From Apus apus (taxonomy: Eukaryota > Chordata > Aves > Apodiformes > Apodidae): a stretch of 64,000 nt of DNA. Every line of letters starts with the position of its first letter. The first letter of the stretch is position 1. The notes beneath the pieces were generated by a model, which had not been told where the DNA came from, made no database searches, and saw nothing but the letters and a program-made list of their open reading frames with translations. Shown here one piece after another: positions 1 through 10,610 of this stretch. Made by a program: the position numbers and the translations under genes. Location: the NCBI RefSeq assembly GCF_020740795.1, contig NC_067305.1, positions 2,790,001 to 2,854,000 of the forward strand, written 5' to 3'.

Positions 1-150
1 GTTTGCAAGATGCAATGGACCTGCTAGTGCTGCTCTGGAGTGCTGGTGTGTGCTGGATGGGGCTGTGCAGCTCAGCCAGCCCAGGGCTGCTGTGTGCTCG
101 GGCTGGGCAGCAGGAGGTGCTGGCCCTGAGCCCCGTGGTCTCTGTTGCAG

Positions 151-3100
151 GTGGGGGTGGTGAGTGCCTTTGCCCAGACCCTGAGGAGATACACATCCCT
201 GAACCACCTGGCTCAGGCTGCCCGGGCTGTGCTGCAAAACACTTCCCAGATAAACCAGATGCTCAGCGACCTCAACCGGGTCGACTTTGCCAACGTGCAG
301 GTAACTCCTGGTGCCTCTTCCTACCTCCTGTTGGCTGGAGGTGGGGGTCTGTGGGGAGGATGTCTGCTGGTAACCAGCTCTGATGCTCAGAGGAGCATCC
401 TATGGAGCCAGGCTGGGAGAGCTGGGGTGTTCAGCCTGGAGAAGAGAAGGCTCCAGGGAGACCTTAGAGCACCTTCCAGGGCCTGAAGGGGCTCCAGGAA
501 AGCTGGGGAGGGATTTGGGACAAGGGCAGGGAGAGAGAGGAGAAGGGGGGATGGATGAAAACTGGAAGAGGGAGATTGGGGTGAGACATGAGGAGGGAAT
601 TCTGGAGTGTGAGGGTGGGGAGAGCCTGGCCCAGGTTGCCCAGGGAAGCTGTGGCTGCCCCATCCCTGGCAGTGTTGAAGGGCAGGTTGGATGGGGCTTG
701 GAGCAGCCTGGGCTGGTGGGAGGTGTCCCTGCCCGTGCAGGGGGGTTGGATCTAGATGATCTTGAAGTTCCTTTCCAACCCAAACCATTCTATGGTTCTA
801 CAATCTTATTTCCAATACTAAAAAGCATTTAAATGAACAGTTTAATGGTCTTCATGTTACTTCTCCAGACAAGCCTCCCATCTCGCTGGGAATAGTGGAG
901 AAGGCACAAAGGAGCTGCTGTGAGAAGCAGTGCTACCAGCAGTAATGCAGTTTTTAATAATACTGTGCTGTGGTCTGGGCAGAGTAGAAGAGACATGGTT
1001 CCAAGCTGGTTTGGAGTCCTTGTCTACTAGAAATGAAGTTGAATTCCTAGGCTGAGATGCACCAACCATGCAGGCTTGGCTTGAGTAACCATCAGCCCTT
1101 CTTCCCGAGCAGGAACAAGCCTCGTGGGTCTGCCAGTGTGAGGAAGGGATGGTCCAGAAGCTGGAGCAAGATTTCAAGCTCACTCTACAGCAGCAGAGTT
1201 CTCTGGACCAGTGGGCAAGTTGGCTGGATAATGTTGTTACTCAAGTCCTGAAGCATCACGAGGGCAGTCCCAGCTTCCCCAAGGCAGCCAGGCAGTTCCT
1301 CTTGAAGTGGTCTTTCTACAGGTACATTTGCTTTCTCCTTTTGGATGTGTTTCTGCATCAGGCTTAAGGCATGTAGCTAGGTCCTCCTTTAGGTTTGGAT
1401 TTAGAGGGTATTTAGAGAAGAGAGTAAGAGGGGAGATTGAGGTTGGACATGAGGAGGGAATTCTGGAGTGTGAGGGTGGTGAGAGCCTGGCCCAGGTTGC
1501 CCAGGGAAGCTGTGGCTGCCCCATCCCTGGCAGTGTTGAAGGGCAGGTTGGATGGGGCTTGGAGCAACCTGGGCTGGTGGGAGGTGTCCCTGCTCATGTA
1601 GGGGGTTGGATCTAGATGATCTTTAAGGTCCTTCCAGTCCAAACCATTCCATGGTTTTATGAAAAGCCAAGGCCATGTTCTTCACTCCATGTAGCTCTGG
1701 TAACTGTTGCTCTGCCCTGGTACAGAAGGGAATCTTCTGGCTCCTGAATCCTTTCAGCATGGGGGCAGGATACCCCATCAACTAACTTCTCTAAAGGGCT
1801 TTGCTCCTCTTGGGTTAGAGGTGGGGACAGAGCCCTGTGCTTCACAGCACCTGCAGGGTGAATAATTCACACCAGCCACCATGCAAGTGGAAAACACTTC
1901 CCAAGGACTCTGTTTCCTGCCCTTTTCCCAGCTCCATGGTGATCCGGGACCTGACCCTGCGCAGTGCTGCCAGCTTTGGGTCCTTCCACCTGATCCGCCT
2001 GCTCTACGACGAGTACATGTTCTACCTGGTGGAGCATCGTGTGGCCCAGGCCACGGGGGAGACCCCCATTGCTGTCATGGGAGAGGTGAGAGTTCCTCCT
2101 TCCCTGGAAACAAACCCACACTCAGCAGCACTTCAGGAGACAAGAGTGGGTCACAAAAGCAGGTTGTGTCCTCAACGTGGGTTTATAACCTTTGTGGAAG
2201 GATCTACTGAGGTTTCTGAGATCCTTGAGTTCTCCATAACCTGGGGGTACCAGCCCTGGCTTTGGGGTTCCCCTCAGAGCCAAGTCCCATTGAACACAGA
2301 AACTAAACCAAGCAAAAAAAAAGATCCAAAAGTTACTTTCCCTGCACTTGCAGTGGTACCTTTCACTGAACTTCAGGCCCCTGCAAGCTCCAGAGGTGCA
2401 TGGACAGTCCACCACTCTCTGGTTTTGACTTGAAGAAGAGAAATGATGGGTTGGTTAAGTTGGGGGAATTAGGGTTTTGTTAAACCAATCAGACATTAAC
2501 CTGGTGCCTGGTTTGCAGCTCCTGAAGCCACTTCCAATTTTCCACTCTGAAATGATTTCAAAAGCCCCACCTGTCACAGCAACATAGAAACTGATCTTGC
2601 ATTAAAACTGATCTTCTTTGCTCCTTGAAGCTCCTGTTTTCTTCCTCCCATGGAGCTCATGCAGGGCAGAGAGTCCAATCCATCCATCCTGTTGCCCCAG
2701 GTCAGCAGCTCTGTGAATTCCCACTATTCCCTGCAAAAACCTCTTGTCTTCATTCATCTGAAAAGGACCAGAGAGTGGCTTCCAGCAAAACCTACTTTGG
2801 AGAAGCTGGGAGGAGCTTCTTGAAACCCTTGCAGTATTTCTGTTCTCCAGGAGGAGGCTGATTCTTCTCAGCTAAAGAGGATGAATCGGGTCCATTTATA
2901 ATTCCTGCTTCTAACTTATAACTCAGCTCCTTCTCCTGCCCAACTTTTCAGCCTGATTGTCACAGTCATGAAGTGTTTCAGACCTCATCACAGAGGGAGA
3001 CAACACGTCTCCAGAGCTCAGTGTAGCCCCAGCTCCCTGGTTACACCGTGGCCTTCCAAGCCAAAGCCCTTTCCTGACATGGACACCAAGGTTTTGGAGA

Positions 3101-4115
3101 GAGATGCACAGAGGTGGAGAGATGGTGGAGTCCCAGGAGAGGTGCAGAGTTCAGGTGTCTGAACATCTGCCCAGCAGTTGCAGAGAGCTGGAGAAAAGGC
3201 ACCATCCTTTGGGCTGGGACAGCACTTTGTCCATCACCTGGTCCTGGGAGATGGAAAAGTGTTTCCCTCTCTCCCAGAGCTCCATCCTGCCCTGGATGTG
3301 TGTGTGTGTGGTCTTTGCACAGGTTTCATGTCAGACTTTTCCCCAAAACACAGGGCTGGGTTTGCTTGCTGCTCCTCACCACTAGCACTGCTGATGCTTG
3401 TGGTTTCTCCTGGGAGCTGCTCGTTGGAATTGCTTGGACACAGATGCCAGCTTGCAGGGCTGGTGCCTCCAGGTCTCCATAAGCCTCACTTACCTTGTAA
3501 CTCCTTTTTCTTTCAGTTTGGTGACCTCGCATCCCTGTCCCCCACACTGCTGGACAAAGGTACCTCCTCTCCTCCAAGGGAAGACCCACTGGGTTGGGGT
3601 TGAATCACTGTGGGAGGGGGGAACCTCATGCTTACCCTTCCACCCTGCTCTGTTGGGAAGAAGAACCTCTTCCCCTCCAGTCCTCACTCTCATAGAATCA
3701 TAGAATCATTTCTGTTGGAAAATATGTCTGAGATCATCAAGTCCAACCATTAACCCACCTCTGCCGAGTCCACTGCTAACCCATGTCCCTCAGCACCACA
3801 TCTTCATGACTTTTAAACCTGTCCAGGGATGGTGACTCCACCACTGCCCTGGGCAGCCTGTGCCAGTGCTTGGCAACCCTTCCTGTGAAGAAATTGTTCC
3901 CAAGACCCAACCTACACCTCCCCTGGCACAACTTGAGGCCGTTTCCTCTTGTCCCGGCGCTCGTTACTCGTGGCCTTGTTACATGCTGAGCCCTGTCCTT
4001 TGCAGATGACATTAGTGACCTGGGCAGCGAGGTGGACACGGTCTCCAGGAGCGTGGGGGAACCTCTGGTGAAACGGGAACGCAGCGACCCCGGCCACTCC
4101 CTGCAGGAGATCTGA
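151..4115 (+). CDS. RFX2: RFX2, C-terminal part (last five coding exons)
   Basis: This is the 3' end of a winged-helix transcription factor of the RFX family, which binds X-box DNA in the nucleus and drives ciliary and spermatogenic genes. Coding exons are 151-300, 1113-1321, 1932-2085, 3517-3559 and 4006-4115; every intron is GT-AG and the phases join into one frame of 221 residues plus stop. The first three exons encode the conserved C-terminal dimerisation region ([20 protein letters not shown], then [20 protein letters not shown]). The tail ends [16 protein letters not shown], and with the [13 protein letters not shown] segment this is typical of RFX2 rather than RFX1 or RFX3. The DNA-binding domain and the N-terminal activation region lie upstream of the window. 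The penultimate coding exon is only 43 bp. The paralogue assignment rests on remembered family sequences and is strong. Confidence 0.95.
391..802 (+). mobile_element. CR1 LINE 3' fragment, RFX2 intron
   Basis: 5'-truncated chicken-repeat-1 type LINE. It spans the end of the reverse-transcriptase ORF and the 3' tail, and ends in the typical CCATTCTATGGTTCTA. It lies in the first RFX2 intron of the window. Confidence 0.9.
1425..1661 (+). mobile_element. CR1 LINE 3' fragment, RFX2 intron
   Basis: A shorter truncated copy of the same CR1 subfamily as the one at 391, in the next RFX2 intron and in the same orientation. Confidence 0.9.
3691..3972 (-). mobile_element. CR1 LINE 3' fragment, last RFX2 intron
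   Basis: Starts with the minus-strand tail (CATAGAATCATAGAATCA). It belongs to a different, more diverged CR1 subfamily. It takes up most of the 446-bp intron before the terminal RFX2 exon. Confidence 0.88.
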
Positions 4116-4671
4116 CCCAGGGCTTTGGCTTTTCCCCAGCTGGACGGAGCCATCCGGAGCCGGGCTTGAGGTCACGAGCCTGAGCCTCCCCCCTACCTGT
4201 GTTGTTAGTGCCTCTTAGTTTCTCTTTTATGTTTACTTGTGTTTGAGGATGGGCTCCAGGGCTGAGCCCGGTGGGATGGGGCTGGTTTGTCCCCCTGGAT
4301 TCCTCCTGCCTGCTGCTGGTTGGAGGGAGAAGGTCCAGAGTTCCCTGCTGAGTGATGGAGCTTCCGTGGGCAGCGACGGTGGGACGTGCCTGGCCAGGAT
4401 TGGCCTGAGTCAGGCAGGAAAACGAGGCTTTCTCTTTCAGGGAAGGTGGTTTGGGTTTCTTCCCCACTTCTCAGACTTCACTGTGATACAAACTTGAACC
4501 AATCAGTGCCCAAGAAGAAGGAAAAATCCCTGAGCCTTCTCCTCCAGCCTTTCCGGACCAGCTGTCCTGGCTCTGACTTTGCCAAATCGTTCGTCAGGGA
4601 GCTCAGGGCAGCGGGTCTGTGTGTCCCCCTGGGGACAGGGCTGCACATCCACCTGGGCCTGGAGGAGGGTG

Positions 4672-5312
4672 CACGTGTGTGCCCTGGGGCTGGCACGTGT
4701 GTGCCCTGGGGCTGGCACATGTGTGCCCTGGGGCTGGCACGTGTGTGCCCTGGGGCTGGCACGTGTGTGTTCTGGGACTGACACGTGTGTGCCCTGGGAC
4801 TGGCACGTGTGTGCCCTGGGACTGACACATGTATGTGCTGGGATTGACATGTGTGTGCCCTGGGACTGACACGTGTGTGCCCTGGGACTGACACGTGTGT
4901 GCCCTGGGACTGACACATGTATGTGCTGGGATTGACATGTGTGTGCCCTGGGACTGACACGTGTGTGCCCTGGGACTGACACATGTGTGCCCTGGGACTG
5001 ACACGTGTGTGCCCTGGGACTGACACGTGTGCTCTGGGACAGACACGTGTGCCCTGGGACTGACACGTGTGTGCCCTGGGACTGACATGTGTTTGCTCTG
5101 GGACTGACACATGTATGTGCTGGGATTGACGTGTGTGTTCTGGGATTGACACATGTGTGCCCTGGGACTGACACGTGTGCATTCTGGGACTGACACGTTG
5201 TGTGCTCTGGGACTGATGTGTGTGTTCTGGGGTTGACATGTTGTGTGCTCTGGGACTGACACGTGTGCTCAGGGACTGACACGTGTGCTGTGGGACAACA
5301 GGACACGTGCTC
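4672..5312 (+). repeat. 22-bp minisatellite with CACGTG E-boxes
   Basis: About 29 tandem units of a 22-bp sequence, typically CACGTGTGTGCCCTGGGACT plus GA, run through the RFX2 3' UTR. Early units end in GGCTGG and later ones in GACTGA, so the array has two variant blocks. Near 4820-4850, 4915-4945 and 5105-5150 a diverged unit pair (CATGTATGTGCTGGGATTGA type) recurs, which suggests a higher-order repeat. I count about 17 exact CACGTG palindromes. The unit length is not a multiple of three, so the minus strand stays open in all three frames; I do not regard these frames as genes. Confidence 0.9.
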
Positions 5313-5937
5313 CCCCTGCTCTGTGTCTGCCCAGCCTGGTGTTTCATCACTGATCTGCAAATGCTCCTGGGACACTCTCAGACCAGCTCAAGATACCAAA
5401 GGACTCTGAGGAACAGCACCTGCTCACCAAGCCTGTTGGTTCCCCCTGTCCCCTGATGCCCGTGGCCGCTCCCAGGGACAATCCCCAACCTGGCCAGGGT
5501 GCCCAGGCAGAGGGGACTGGTCCCACCTCCTGGTTTTTGTACAACTCTCCCTTGATGTCCTGCTTGGTGTTGCAGGTGGGGCTGCAGCCAGAGCAGGGGC
5601 AGGGGGTGTGACTGCAGTGCCTTAGGGTGGGCTGGTGTGTCCCCCTGCTCTGGGTGGGCCAGGACAGCTCCAGCTCCCATAAAACACCCCAGGGCTCAGC
5701 ACCACAGCAGCGTTTCCCCTGGCTGGGTGGCTTTGCCTTCTCCTGCTTTGCCTTCTCCTGCAGCAGCCTCGTGGTGGTGGGTCCCTGGGGGAGCTCCTGC
5801 CCCTGCAGGGTTTTGTTCTCCCTCCCCATGTCCCGTGGAGTCTTGGGATGGTTGTGGACAACAGAGGATGGGGAGGGTGGGATCTGTCCTCAAGCCAAAC
5901 TGCAAAAAACAAAACCCCAGGGCAAATCTTTTCTGTG

Positions 5938-5943
5938 AATAAA
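5938..5943 (+). terminator. Poly(A) signal, RFX2
   Basis: AATAAA followed within about 20 bases by T-rich sequence. It is the first canonical signal downstream of the RFX2 stop. A second AATAAA occurs at 6562-6567 and could serve a longer transcript. Confidence 0.6.
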
Positions 5944-5960
5944 GGCTGTGTCTTAAATAG

Positions 5961-7034
5961 CTTTTATTAATTATTCTTCTTTCTGATGATACAATATTTG
6001 ATGTGAGTTGTTTCCAGGGGCCTCGTGTCCATTTGCATCAGACTATGTTCTATCCAAATGTATTCTTGACTCTTTCCAAATGGTACTAAAGGTAGCTGTG
6101 ACACTTGGAAACCTGTTGCTAATGGAAAGTAAAAAGAAAGTGTGTGTAGTGGCACATCTTTCCCTCTTCCTGTTGTCTGTCAGGGTGATGTTTGTCTGTA
6201 CATGTCTCCTATCAAAGTAGCAGGAGACAAGTGAGGAAGCTGGATTTATCTGTAAATAATGGCAATGAACACTCCCAGGGGCAGAGGCTGCACTTCAGAT
6301 CCTGCTGCTGAGATCAGGTGGGCTAAAAAAAAGCAGAGCTGAGCAACCGAGGCTTGAACTTCCCTGCTCCCACTGGGTGTGAAATTCACTTCAGCTGGGG
6401 CATTGGCTCCTCTTTGCAGCAGCTGCTGACCCAGCCCAACCACCTTCTGCTCACCAGGGATGTGCAAACAAGCAGCTCTGGAGCTGTGCAGGACTGTGCA
6501 AGGAGCCTGGAGAACCACCCAAACCCCATATGCACCCAATTCCCAGCTACACCTGAATAGCAATAAACATATATCCAATGCTCAGGCCTGTACAAGGATT
6601 GTTGTGGTCCCATTTCTTCTTTAACCACTGAAAGGAGATGTGAGGCAGATGCTGCAGCCTTGCAGGGCCAGGGGGAGGTGCAGGATCTGCCCAGTGCAGT
6701 CTAATTAAAGCAGTTTTGGCCAGAGATCTGTTGTCTGCAGGGAGGCAGGTTCCCCATGAAACAGCAGCTGGTCTGGAGGGGTCATATTTAATATTGCTCC
6801 TCACCCCAGAGGTCAGAAGAGGCTGGGAGCTCAGGCTGCTGCTGGGCACGGGGCTGTGAGGAGCGTGTTCTCCTTGTGCATCCAGACTAATTGTGGAAGA
6901 TGGGAGCAGTGAGACAGGGATGTGACAAGTGACAGATCATTCCCACTCTGACCCTTCAGGAAGGGGAAGGTTTAGCCTCAACCTCCTTCCCTCTGCATCT
7001 TTCTTGCTCATTTCAGCTTTTCATCAGAGTAGAC
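5961..7034. other. Intergenic, RFX2 to LARP6-like, left part
   Basis: No coding exon, RNA gene or dated repeat recognised. It holds the alternative AATAAA at 6562. Confidence 0.5.
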
Positions 7035-7301
7035 AGTGATAGGACAAGGGGTGATGGTTTGAAACTGAGAGGGGAGATTTAGGTGAGATATTAGGAAGAA
7101 AGTCTTTGCTCTAAGGGTGGTGAGGAACTGGGATGGGCTGCCCAGGGGGGTTGTTGATGCCCCATCCCTTGGGGTTTTTAAGGCCAGGATGGAGGAGGTT
7201 TTGTGCAGCCTGGGCTGGTGGGAGGGTTCCCTGCTCATGGCAGGGGGGTTGGAGCTGGATGATCTTGAAGGTCCCTTCTAACCTTCATGATTCTATGATT
7301 C
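7035..7301 (+). mobile_element. CR1 LINE 3' fragment
   Basis: Truncated, moderately diverged copy between RFX2 and the LARP6-like gene, ending TGATTCTATGATT. Confidence 0.88.
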
Positions 7302-7884
7302 CCTCTGGATTGTGCCCAGTCTTGTTAGGATGGCTGGGCCAGCACGAGTCTCTTCCCTCAGATACTGAGTCTCAGGGCTGGAAGAAGGAGGTTGTTCCCC
7401 CCTGGGGAACTGGGCACCTCTTGACCCCGAGCACACCTGCTCGTGAGTGGGAAGCAAAGCACAGCTCCAAATGCTCCTGTTAGAACATCCCCCCCATTGG
7501 TTCCACCACCTCTCCTGTGTCCCTGTGGAGATGTCAGTGTGAGTGTCACTGCAGGGTGACCTCTGCCCACCTCTGCCAGCCCTGGGAGCCCAAACTGCCC
7601 CGGATTGAACCCTCCCTCCCCCTCCAGGTGACTGGTACCTTCCCTACTCAAGACAGGGAAACTGAGGCACAGAGCGAGGTGCCTCATGGCAACAACTCAC
7701 TGACCCCCTGGGTGCCAGTCCCAGTCCCACTGCCCACTGGTGGCAGGAGGTGCTCAGCTGCCCCCAGCCCACCTGGGGCTGGTTGAGATGCAAACTGGCT
7801 TCACCTGGAGCCAGGTGGGGCTGGGTGGGTGGGTAGGGGCAGGTCCATAACCCTCCCAGTGGGCTCTTTCTGGGTGGCTGCTCA
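7302..7884. other. Upstream region of the LARP6-like gene
   Basis: Non-coding, GC-rich and C-rich sequence between a CR1 copy and the TATA-like element. No coding exon seen. Proximal regulatory sequence is likely, but no specific site is convincing. Confidence 0.4.
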
Positions 7885-7890
7885 TATAAA
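7885..7890 (+). promoter_or_regulatory. TATA-like element, LARP6-like gene
   Basis: TATAAA lies about 310 bp before the LARP6-like start codon, and about 25-30 bp before a plausible start of transcription near 7915. Its use is inferred from position only. Confidence 0.4.
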
Positions 7891-7914
7891 CCAGCAGCCT
7901 GCTCCTCTGAGGGA

Positions 7915-8071
7915 CTGGTTTGGGTTTGCTTTTGGTTTTCTTTCTTTTCCCTTTTTTTTTCCCCCCCTTTGCCTTAATTTGGAGCCTGGTGGGGAGGGCT
8001 GGGATCTGTTGCCTGCAGGGCTCTGGGATGTAGTGCCAGGACTTTCCACCCTCCCCAGTGCTGCAGAGCAG
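7915..8071 (+). other. Putative 5' non-coding exon of LARP6-like gene
   Basis: A strong donor (GCAG|GTAAGG at 8072) pairs with an acceptor (TTGTCCCAG ending at 8187), placing a short intron before the exon with the start codon. The 5' boundary is guessed from the TATA-like element. Confidence 0.4.
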
Positions 8072-8197
8072 GTAAGGACACAGAGAGGAGCTGCCCCTGC
8101 TCCCCCAGCCCTACCTGGGGCTGCAGCCAGAGCTGGGCTCTGCCAGGAAGGTTCCCAGCACCCTCCTTCTCCCTTCTGTTGTCCCAGATGTAGGACG

Positions 8198-10199
8198 ATG
8201 CTGTCGGGCAGCTCCGGGGTGGGCTCGGGGCTGGGTTCCCAGCCCAGCTGCAGTGCCCAGCAGCCACCACCAAGGAACCTCCTCCTTCCCCCGCGGAGCT
8301 GCTCGCTCAGCCTGCCCGCCCAGGAGGATTTCTTCCAGAGCTTCAACGGGTAGGTGGGAGCTGCTGGTTGTCCCCAAGGGAACGTGTCCCTTGTCTGGGA
8401 TGGGGTTTGGTTCCCAGTCTGGCACTGGTGCTCGCAGGCTGCCCCTCTGGAGCCAGGGTAAAGCTGCTGGGGCTTCTCTGGTGTTTCTGCGGTGGCTGAG
8501 ACCAGGTGTGTCCCAAAAGCCACCAATTCACACCCGTGTCCCTGCTGCTCTGACAGGGGCTGCTGTGATGTGAGCAATGCTTTGGGGGCTGAGCTGGTGG
8601 GCTGCAACTACTCCATCCCCGACCCACAGCTGGTCCGGAGGATCGTGGCTCAGGTGGAGTTTTACCTCTCGGATGAGAACCTGGCCAAGGATGCTTTCCT
8701 CCTGAAGCACGTCCAGAAGAACAAGATGGGCTTTGTCAGTATCAAACTGCTGACGTCCTTCAAGAAGGTAGGCTCCCCGTGGCACTGCCCAGCTGAGCTG
8801 GGTGTCTGGGTGGGCCTTGGCTGCCCCAGGTGGGGTGTAGAGAGAATTCCAGGCTCAGCTCGGGCTGCCCACGCCCCAGCAAAACACCGGTGGGCTCTGC
8901 TCTCTGCCTGTGATGTGTTCTCCACCCACGGAAGGGTGTGGATGGCCCTTAAACCAACCCCAGGGCTGGGCTTGCCCCTTCTGCCCGCAGCTCCCCCAGA
9001 TCCTTTCACCCAAGGGCTGCAGGGACGCCCCGCTGGGTGTGACGTGACTTGTTGCCACGTCCAGGGGACGTTCTGCAGCAGCCGAACGGCGCTGGCGCAG
9101 CAGCGGGGAGCTCACCTTGCTGTGGCTGCAGCTGGGGGGGTGCAGCCTGCCCTGGAGAGAGGCTGACGGGGCTGGGGGGGGGTCCCCCCTTGTCACCCCC
9201 CAGGTGAAGTACCTGACCCGGGACTGGCGCCTCACGCTCTACGCCCTGCGCTTCTCGGCGCTGCTGGAGGTGAACGAGGAGGGCACCAAAGTGCGGCGCC
9301 GGGTCCCCGTCCCCGAGGCCCTGCTGAACGTCCCTCCCAGCAAACTGCTGCTGGCCTGGGAGCTGCTGCCCCAGGAGCAGGAGGTGCTGCTGCTGTCACC
9401 ACCACCACCACCACCACCGCTCCAGAAGAACTTCCTGGAGACCGTGACGAGGATGTTCAGCCCTTTCGGGGCCATCTCCTCCATCCGCATCCTGCGCCCG
9501 GGCCGCAAGCTGCCCTCGGACGTGCGGAGGTACGCGGCGCGTTTCCCGGAGCTGCTGAGCAAGTGCTGTGCCCTGGTGGAGTACGAGAGCCTGGAGAGTG
9601 CCCGAAGGGCCTTCGAGGACCTGGGCCACCAGAGCCACCCGGCTGGAGAGAGCATCAGGGTGGTCCGGCTCTGCGGGAAGTGCCCCAAGAAGAAACCTGG
9701 GGCTGAGAGGGAGCTGGAGGAGCGGCCGGCTCGGAAGGCACAGGCAGCCCCGGGGTTCTCCTGCAGCCTGGGGGGCTCCCTGCTCTGCAGCTCCCCCGAG
9801 AAGGAGGGTCCCCTGGCATCACCTCCCAACCTCCCGCAGAAGGATCCGCCAGCGCCCGCGTGGCCCAGCAGCGACCGGCCGGGCGCGTTCAGCGAGGCCT
9901 TCACCGGGCTGCTCCTGGCCAGCAAGATCTTCCCCCCGCTGGAGCCCAACGTGGGTACCAGGAGCTGCTCCGGGCTCTGCTGCAGCCCCCGCAGCCCCTG
10001 CGGTGGCTGGGGGAGCAGGGCCTGGCTGCCCTGGTGCAGCAGCCCCCGCCCCGATGCTGAAGCCCCTCCTGGTGATGCCCTGATGGCAAAGCAGGCACCC
10101 GAGCCCCTGAGCCCGCGGGACCAGGCGCTTCACCTGCCCGAGGGCACCCGGGGCTCCTGCAGCAGCTCTGGGAGAGGAGAGCTCGTCCTCCGGCGCTGA
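8198..10199 (+). CDS. LARP6-like: LARP6-like La-related RNA-binding protein
   Basis: Three coding exons (8198-8349, 8557-8767, 9204-10199; all GT-AG) give 452 residues. The La motif runs from about residue 72 to 155 and includes QVEFYLSDENLAKDAFLLKH and VSIKLLTSFKK followed by KYLTRDWR; this pairing is diagnostic of the LARP6 family. A LARP6-type RRM follows at about 195-290 (FLETVTRMFSPFGAISSIRI), after a run of prolines near 187-193. The C-terminal third is low-complexity Pro/Ser/Arg and ends in a weak SUZ-C-like remnant (LPEGTRG). LARP6 proteins bind stem-loops in collagen mRNAs and other RNAs through the La motif plus RRM. The sequence differs so much from conserved vertebrate LARP6, and lies at such a different locus (beside RFX2 and DUS3L), that I take it for a second paralogue, comparable to fish larp6b. 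The start codon is the first ATG after the non-coding intron; ATGTAG just before it stops at once. Confidence 0.88.
9398..9420 (+). repeat. CCA microsatellite encoding poly-proline
   Basis: A CCA/CCG trinucleotide run inside the LARP6-like coding exon encodes seven to eight consecutive prolines between the La motif and the RRM. It is in frame and probably variable in length. Confidence 0.85.
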
Positions 10200-10610
10200 G
10201 GCTCCTTGACCTTTGGGTTGAAGGGTTTTTCTTTCCGTTTTTTGGTTTGTTTGTTTTTTTCCCCCTTTTTCTCTCGAGCAGAACAACCCCCCGTGCCCCC
10301 CCCCACCCCGAGAGCTGCAGGGGGTGGCGGGGGCTGCAGCTGCTCCAGGGCAGGGGGGCTTTGTGGCCAGGCTGATGCTGGGGTGAGCGTGTGGGGAGAG
10401 ATGCTGAGTGGGAGCTGGGCCGTGCCCTGCAGAGGGGACTGTGCCTGTTGGGGGGGGGTCCAGAGTGAGCCCCCCCCAAACCCCTGCACCTCCTGCCAGC
10501 CAGACCCGGAGAGATGTGGCCACTTCCCCAGGGTGCTGGGGCTGCCCTGGCCCTGGGCTGTGGAGCTGGGATGGGAAATGAGCAATAAAGGGAGATGAAG
10601 TTTCCAGGCA
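10200..10610 (+). other. LARP6-like 3' untranslated region
   Basis: A GC-rich stretch with poly-T and poly-C tracts between the stop codon and the poly(A) signal. No further coding exon seen. Confidence 0.6.
10584..10589 (+). terminator. Poly(A) signal, LARP6-like gene
   Basis: AATAAA about 385 bp after the stop codon, with GT-rich sequence (TTGCTGGTGCAG) about 30 bp downstream. Confidence 0.7.

Larger units (their letters stand above)
4116..5960 (+). other. RFX2: RFX2 3' untranslated region
   Basis: The sequence from the RFX2 stop codon to just past the first good poly(A) signal is read as the 3' UTR, about 1.85 kb. It contains the 22-bp minisatellite. No other coding exon is visible. The exact cleavage site is inferred. 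Confidence 0.6.

Noticed and set aside
1497-1515. RFX X-box-like half-site GTTGCC repeated in every CR1 copy
   Set aside because: The right half (AGGGAAGC) does not fit RGYAAC, so these are not convincing RFX sites despite lying near RFX2. GTTGCCATGG at 63585 likewise lacks a right half.
4478-5375. Long minus-strand frames of 290, 290 and 219 codons
   Set aside because: They are produced by the 22-bp minisatellite, which has no stop on that strand in any phase, and lie antisense in the RFX2 3' UTR.
9239-9949. 236-codon frame antisense to LARP6-like exon 3
   Set aside because: Shadow of a GC-rich coding exon; no independent evidence.
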